Source: Siphonodentalium dalli (taxonomy: Eukaryota; Mollusca; Scaphopoda; Gadilida; Siphonodentaliidae). Taken from it: 64,000 nt of DNA. Made by a program: the position numbers and the translations under genes. This document shows positions 59,824-64,000 of the stretch, piece by piece. Under the pieces are notes generated by a model. That model was not told the origin of the DNA. It worked only from the letters and a program-made list of their open reading frames with translations, and made no database searches. The stretch spans positions 196,075,948 to 196,139,947 of the forward strand of contig CP136064.1 of the NCBI GenBank assembly GCA_032622095.1, given 5' to 3'. Numbering within the stretch: position 1 is the first letter of the stretch; the number at the start of each line of letters is the position of its first letter.

Positions 59824-60032
59824 GTTCCTTCAAAGCATATATGTCCATTAGTAAATATAAGGCTGATTATCTTAAAAGATATTTACCCATTAGTATCCTT
59901 GGAAGAAGAACTGCATCTATTTCAGCGGATGTCCTGGATGGAAATTTGTCTTTGTCTGAATTTACCTGGGCTGATGTCACTGGGTGGAGGAAACTTGGTC
60001 TGCCTGCAGTTCAGCATGTGTGGATGTGTTAG
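59824..60032 (+). CDS. Probable terminal exon or exon remnant, unidentified
   Basis: Directly after the MITE end the frame reads FKAYMSISKYKADYLKRYLP, ILGRRTASISADVLDGNLSL and EFTWADVTGWRKLGLPAVQH, then stops at 60030-60032. AATAAA follows at about 60129. Codon structure and the polyadenylation signal support a real 3' exon whose 5' part may be interrupted by the MITE. The protein family is not recognised. Confidence 0.4.
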
Positions 60033-60179
60033 AAAGCAGTGGCATGAGTAATGAGTATGTGTTGACCTTTTGCATTTCAGAGTGTTCAAATTCTTACAGG
60101 AATGCAGCCATCCTTTAGATTTTTATTGAATAAAGTATATGAATGTTTGTTTCTCTCATTTCTCTGGCTTATAGTCAAG

Positions 60180-60560
60180 CCTTGAACTAGTGTGTCTGTC
60201 ATTTGCAGAATGAGGTCCCCAGATGGTGAATTTAGTGGCACTGTCCCAACTGCTATGGGGGACCTAGGATCAGATTGAAATTCCCCAGTTGTTCACCTAT
60301 TTTAGTCACCTAACTCACCTTGATTATGCATTTTATCTTCTGCAAATTAGGGGATATATAAACTGAACAGAAGGGTAGAAGTAACTAAGAACAATGTTAA
60401 TTTGAGACTAGATACTTCCCAGAAGATGAGGCCTAAGCAGATTGAGGTCCCCCAGATGGTGCATTTAGCGAATCTACAGTAACCCCCTGTGATGGGTTGC
60501 ATTTCTAAGTTCACCCTCTTGGGACCTCATTCTGCAAATGACAAGAAACTATTTCAAGAC
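60180..60560. repeat. Decayed copy of the 46.2-kb double palindrome
   Basis: Shares TCAAGCCTTGAA, TAGTGTGTCTGTCATTTGCA at the left and GACCTCATTCTGCAAATGAC at the right. About 200 bp of unrelated sequence lies inside. Confidence 0.65.
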
Positions 60561-60607
60561 TTGGAGGGGGGAATAAGCATTTAAAGATATTTCTATGTAA
60601 GAGCACA

Positions 60608-60931
60608 GTTACTGGACATAGAGTTCCAAAAAATAAGGTTTTAATCAAATTTCTAAATGGTCTCACAAAGAGCTCTCTATGATCATCTCCGATTATCAGA
60701 TTTTCCTCTTAGGAGAGGCCTCCGATTGCAGTAAATGACCCCCTTACCCCTAGAGCTTCTGGGGGCCTAGGCCCCCAGACCCCCGGCCTGTGGTTCGCAC
60801 CATTCGGCGCGATTGGCAGCGCCTCGCATTCCAGCTGATTTCATCTGTGCCTGTTCTCAATCCCTGATGATGCCATTTAGAAATTTGATTAAAACCTTAT
60901 TTTTTGGTACTGTATGTCCTGTAACTGCAAT
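60608..60931. mobile_element. MITE with ~55-bp terminal inverted repeats
   Basis: CAGTTACTGGACATAGAGT, then AAAAAATAAGGTTTTAATCA, is mirrored at 60870-60931. The centre is GC-rich and contains a perfect GGGGGCCTAGGCCCCC palindrome near 60760. Confidence 0.7.
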
Positions 60932-61136
60932 AGTCTTCTTGTAACATGTCAGATTTTAAAGAACAACAAAATTTCTATCAAACTCAGCCATGGTGTTCTA
61001 AATAAAATTTGGTCTGGACATTCACCATAATTACTGCTTTCAAAAGAGGGGCAAATGATGTTCTTGTTTTCCATTCTGGTAGTCCAGTGCATTGATTCTT
61101 TTACTCAGAACTAATTGCAACACAATTTTTTTTGCA

Positions 61137-61205
61137 GGAACATAAACCCTCTGAAAACAACAAACTAAAATTCAACGAAAAAGATAAATTGGTGAATTTC
61201 GTGAA
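61137..61205 (+). other. Possible short terminal exon
   Basis: A strong acceptor (AATTTTTTTTGCAG) precedes 22 codons (EHKPSENNKLKFNEKDKLVN...) and TAA, overlapping an AATAAA. The reading is low-complexity Lys/Asn; no identification. Confidence 0.2.
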
Positions 61206-61597
61206 ATAAATTTGATCAAATCATCAATTTATGGATTTTCAGGGATGTATATTAAAATATTCAAATTCAAAAATCTTCCCCCCATTTCAAGTCTATTTTA
61301 TCGACCTTACTTTCCTGATTCCAGAACAGAAAACCATCCCCAGATTAGTTTAGTTTTGTGCCTTCAAAATGTGAAATACAGGATTTTACCTGATTTTGAA
61401 GCCTCAATTTCTCAGAATGAGCCAAATTCTATATTTTATGGTCAAGTATTTTTTTTAAATTAGAGAAAAATAAAGATGGGATTTTTAACTGTTTTATTAC
61501 GGTAATGTTTTTCACTAGATTATACACAAAATATTATTACTTTATGGATCTATGATTAACCCTTGCATGACTGGGGCATCATGAAATTTTGCGAAAA

Positions 61598-61772
61598 CCC
61601 TGTGCCAATGCATTCTCTTATTTATACGAGTCTCCTATAGGGAGCCTCGCATATATAAAAGACTACCTTGGCCTAACAATATTTACCTTGACTTTGTTAG
61701 CCAGTGCATTCTTTTATATAAGCGAGGCTCCCTATGTGAGATTCTCATATATGAGAAAATGCATTGGTACAG
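61598..61772. repeat. Imperfect palindrome
   Basis: GTGCCAATGCATTCTC pairs with GAAAATGCATTGGTAC, and 'gagcctcgcatatataaaag' with 'cttttatataagcgaggctc'. Confidence 0.6.
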
Positions 61773-62158
61773 GATCTTTAAATGCTGCACCAGCGCAGCT
61801 CCTGCCATGAAAGGGTTAAGACAAAAAAAATGTGTGTTCCATTGTATGGACTTTGTTCAAAATTTGCCTCTGATACAGAACTTGCATGATGAAATGCCAT
61901 ATTTGATGTCAATAACAGTCATGTAACTCAATAAATTGATATCCATATGCCCTGCTGTTCTCAAATCTGTATACCAGTGCAAATTTATTGTGAAGGACTT
62001 TCCAAAATACATTGGTGAAGAAAATTAAGTTATGGCTCTGAATTTATTTCTCGAAATTCCCTTTTTCAGATTTTTGTTGATTTTCACAAAGTTGTTTAAT
62101 ATTACTTTATGGAGGGTTTATGTACTTATTCCTGTCAAACAAAATTATGTTGCAATTA

Positions 62159-63040
62159 GTTCCGGTGTAACACGATATCTTCCCCCCCCTGGGTATCTTC
62201 CCCCGCGGGGGAAGATACCCCGGGGTAACTTCCCCCCCCGGGGGGAACATACCCCGGGGTATCTTCCCCCCCCACCCTGGGTATCTTCCCCCCCACTCGT
62301 ACATTTTTTTTCCCTCACTTATTTTATATTATTATGGTAAGAAATGCCGAGAAAACTATTAATTTTTTTGTTGTGGTTATTTTGAAGTTTAACTTAACCC
62401 AGTAATAGCATAAATATGTCAAAATATTACATTATGATTCTATCGTTTAATTTGCTTTATATAGTCATGAAATGGCGAGAAATTAACTTTATATGAGCAA
62501 AATTTGATTGAGTAAGAATTTGGGGTGGGGGGGGGGGGGGGGAAGATACCCAGGCCTGAGTATCTTCCCCCCCACCCAGCACCTACATATGACAAAAATT
62601 AAACGTATGATTTTATTGCTTAATTTGCTTTATATAGTCATGAAATGGCGAGAAATTAACTTTATATGAGCAAAATTTGATTAGAGTAAGAATTTGGGGT
62701 GGGGGGGAAGATACCCAGGCCTGGATATTTCCCCTCCCTCCCACATCAAATTCTTACTCTATTAAATTGTTCTCATATAAAGTTAATTTCTCGCCATTTC
62801 ATGACAATATAAAGCAAAATAAACGATAAAATCGTAAGGTAATATTTTGACATATTTATGCTATTGGGTTGTGTGAGGGGTTAAGTTAAACTTCAAAATA
62901 AAAAAAAATTAATTTGTTTTTTATAATAGTTTTCTCGGCATTTCTTACCATAATAATATATAATAAGTGAGGGAAAAAAAAAATATGAGTGGGGGGGAAG
63001 ATACCCAGGGGGGGGGGAGATAAACTGTTACACCGGGTTT
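62159..63040. mobile_element. ~880-bp foldback element with poly-C/poly-G GGAAGATACCC words
   Basis: TCCGGTGTAACA at the left and TGTTACACCGGG at the right. Arms share CTCACTTATT, TGGTAAGAAATGCCGAGAAA and GAAATGGCGAGAAATTAACT in inverted order. The centre (62430-62710) holds two direct copies of a ~165-bp unit ending in long G-runs. GGGGGAAGATACCC occurs in both orientations at least eight times. Confidence 0.75.
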
Positions 63041-63059
63041 GGCTGAGTTTGGCATTTTT

Positions 63060-63250
63060 TCTCATAAATGCAATGGACTCAAATTTTGAGTATTCATTCT
63101 TTGTTTATCTGGAAATCTTTGTTTGCTGTCCTTTTGCATTTTCTGTTCTCGAGTTATCCTTCTTCGTTTATTTCAAATTTGGGTTCTGTACTGCTCGGGT
63201 TTAAATTTGGCACTGTAGAGGTGTGCCATCCTGTGGTGCAACCTATTGTT
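63060..63250 (+). repeat. Family F-like unit
   Basis: 'ctttgtttatctggaaat', 'ttctgttctcgagttatcc' and 'ggtgtgccatcctgtggtgc' parallel the 47.6-48.2 kb units. A G-run follows. Confidence 0.45.
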
Positions 63251-63381
63251 GAGTTAAAAAAGGGGGGGGGGGGCTGGTAATATTTAGGATACCATAAAAA
63301 GAGACTTTTTCCCACCACAAGGCTTTTTAAACGAGGCAGTAAAAGTAATTAAATAATGTTCTTAAATTATATGAACATATT

Positions 63382-63891
63382 AGATCATGCAATGAATCTC
63401 TACTCTGGCTAACGCCTGTAGAGATTCATATTCCACACCAGTACAAAACCTTGGAACCTTTTGAAGTTTTGACATGGAACCTTATAAAATCGAAAAATAA
63501 CACGGGAATATATTTCTTAGTTATCTGTTCCTTAATAATATACTTCGCTGCAGGTGAAGGTTCCAACTCGAAATTGCATGTTTTTATGTGAGCCAATATC
63601 GCAGTAAACAATTAAGCATTGAATTAATTACACAGGAGAAATTCCATAATTGTAAGTGACCCAAAGTAAAATCTCCGACAAAGTCACTTAAATCGTGAAA
63701 TTTCGAGTTGAGACCTTCACCTACAGTGAATTACATTATTAAGGAACATATAATAACTAAGATATATTCCTCGAGTTATTTTTACGACTTTACAAGGTTC
63801 CCTGTCAAAACTTCAAAACGTTCCCAGGTTTTCTACTGGTGGAATATGATCTCTACGGGCTTAGCCAGAGTAGAGATTCATGGAATGATCT
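63382..63891. mobile_element. Long-TIR palindromic element, exact 11-bp target duplication
   Basis: Begins AGATCATGCAATGAATCTC and ends GATTCATGGAATGATCT. ATGAACATATT flanks both sides (63371-63381 and 63892-63902). Arms of about 200 bp (CCAGTACAAAACCTTGGAAC and partner). Long inverted arms and a 9-11-bp duplication are typical of Mutator-like (MULE) or Foldback-type elements. Second copy at 46602-47190. Confidence 0.8.
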
Positions 63892-64000
63892 ATGAACATA
63901 TTGGCCAAGTCCGGCCAAATATCTATTGATCTCTTCAAATCGGAAGATTTCTATACACTTAATGTCAAAAGTACAGTATATATTGTGAATGGCTTGGAAT

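Noticed and set aside
61212-61463. 83-codon plus-strand frame
   Set aside because: Phe/Ile/Pro-rich chance frame in AT-rich DNA without splice or homology support.

Overview
The window is eukaryotic, AT-rich and dominated by repeats. It looks like nuclear DNA of a marine bivalve mollusc. The signs are the frequent TACATGTA-type words, many tandem repeats with units near 160 bp carried inside mobile elements (as known for bivalve pearl/BIV160-type and Helentron-derived repeats), dense palindromic MITEs, and split genes with ordinary GT-AG introns. The species assignment is inference. No bacterial operons, rRNA genes, convincing tRNA genes or CRISPR arrays were seen.

Two genes can be named from protein sequence. 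(1) COA6, a cytochrome c oxidase assembly factor, lies on the minus strand. Its coding exons are 9232-9086 and 6767-6669, and together they give an 81-residue CX9C-CX10C protein. (2) NAA30, the catalytic subunit of the NatC N-terminal acetyltransferase, lies on the plus strand. Its four exons (35991-36569, 52059-52182, 53718-53773, 55390-55527) keep the reading frame and give 298 residues. Intron 1 is 15.5 kb and is almost entirely mobile-element DNA. Several further exon-like segments (7806-7952, 10537-10640, 17285-17523, 55725-56066, 56278-56409, 59824-60032, 61137-61205) are described but not identified.

Layout: 1-6.4 kb, degenerate repeats. 6.4-9.3 kb, COA6, whose intron holds a palindromic mariner-like MITE and a repeat fragment. 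9.3-17.3 kb, MITEs, a large palindrome and a dead LINE fragment. 17.8-22.9 kb, two Helentron-like non-autonomous elements with long arrays of a ~163 bp monomer; a third copy is at 27.4-28.7 kb. 29.3-33.4 kb, abutting Helitron-like elements and several tandem families, rich in GCGCATGCGC palindromes. 35.06-35.35 kb, a 19-bp minisatellite upstream of NAA30. 36.6-52 kb, NAA30 intron 1, with hAT-type elements showing target-site duplications, a nested element, a 2.26-kb near-perfect tandem duplication, and a cluster of a dispersed 14-bp word. 52-55.5 kb, remaining NAA30 exons around a long inverted repeat. 55.5-64 kb, MITE-rich DNA with exon-like segments and a palindromic element with an exact 11-bp target-site duplication.

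The two genes have no obvious functional link. COA6 acts in the mitochondrial intermembrane space on copper delivery to COX2; NAA30 acts on ribosome-exiting chains in the cytosol. The most interesting content is structural: several seemingly unrelated tandem-repeat families share unit length and a common core word, and many large palindromes share architecture without sharing sequence.
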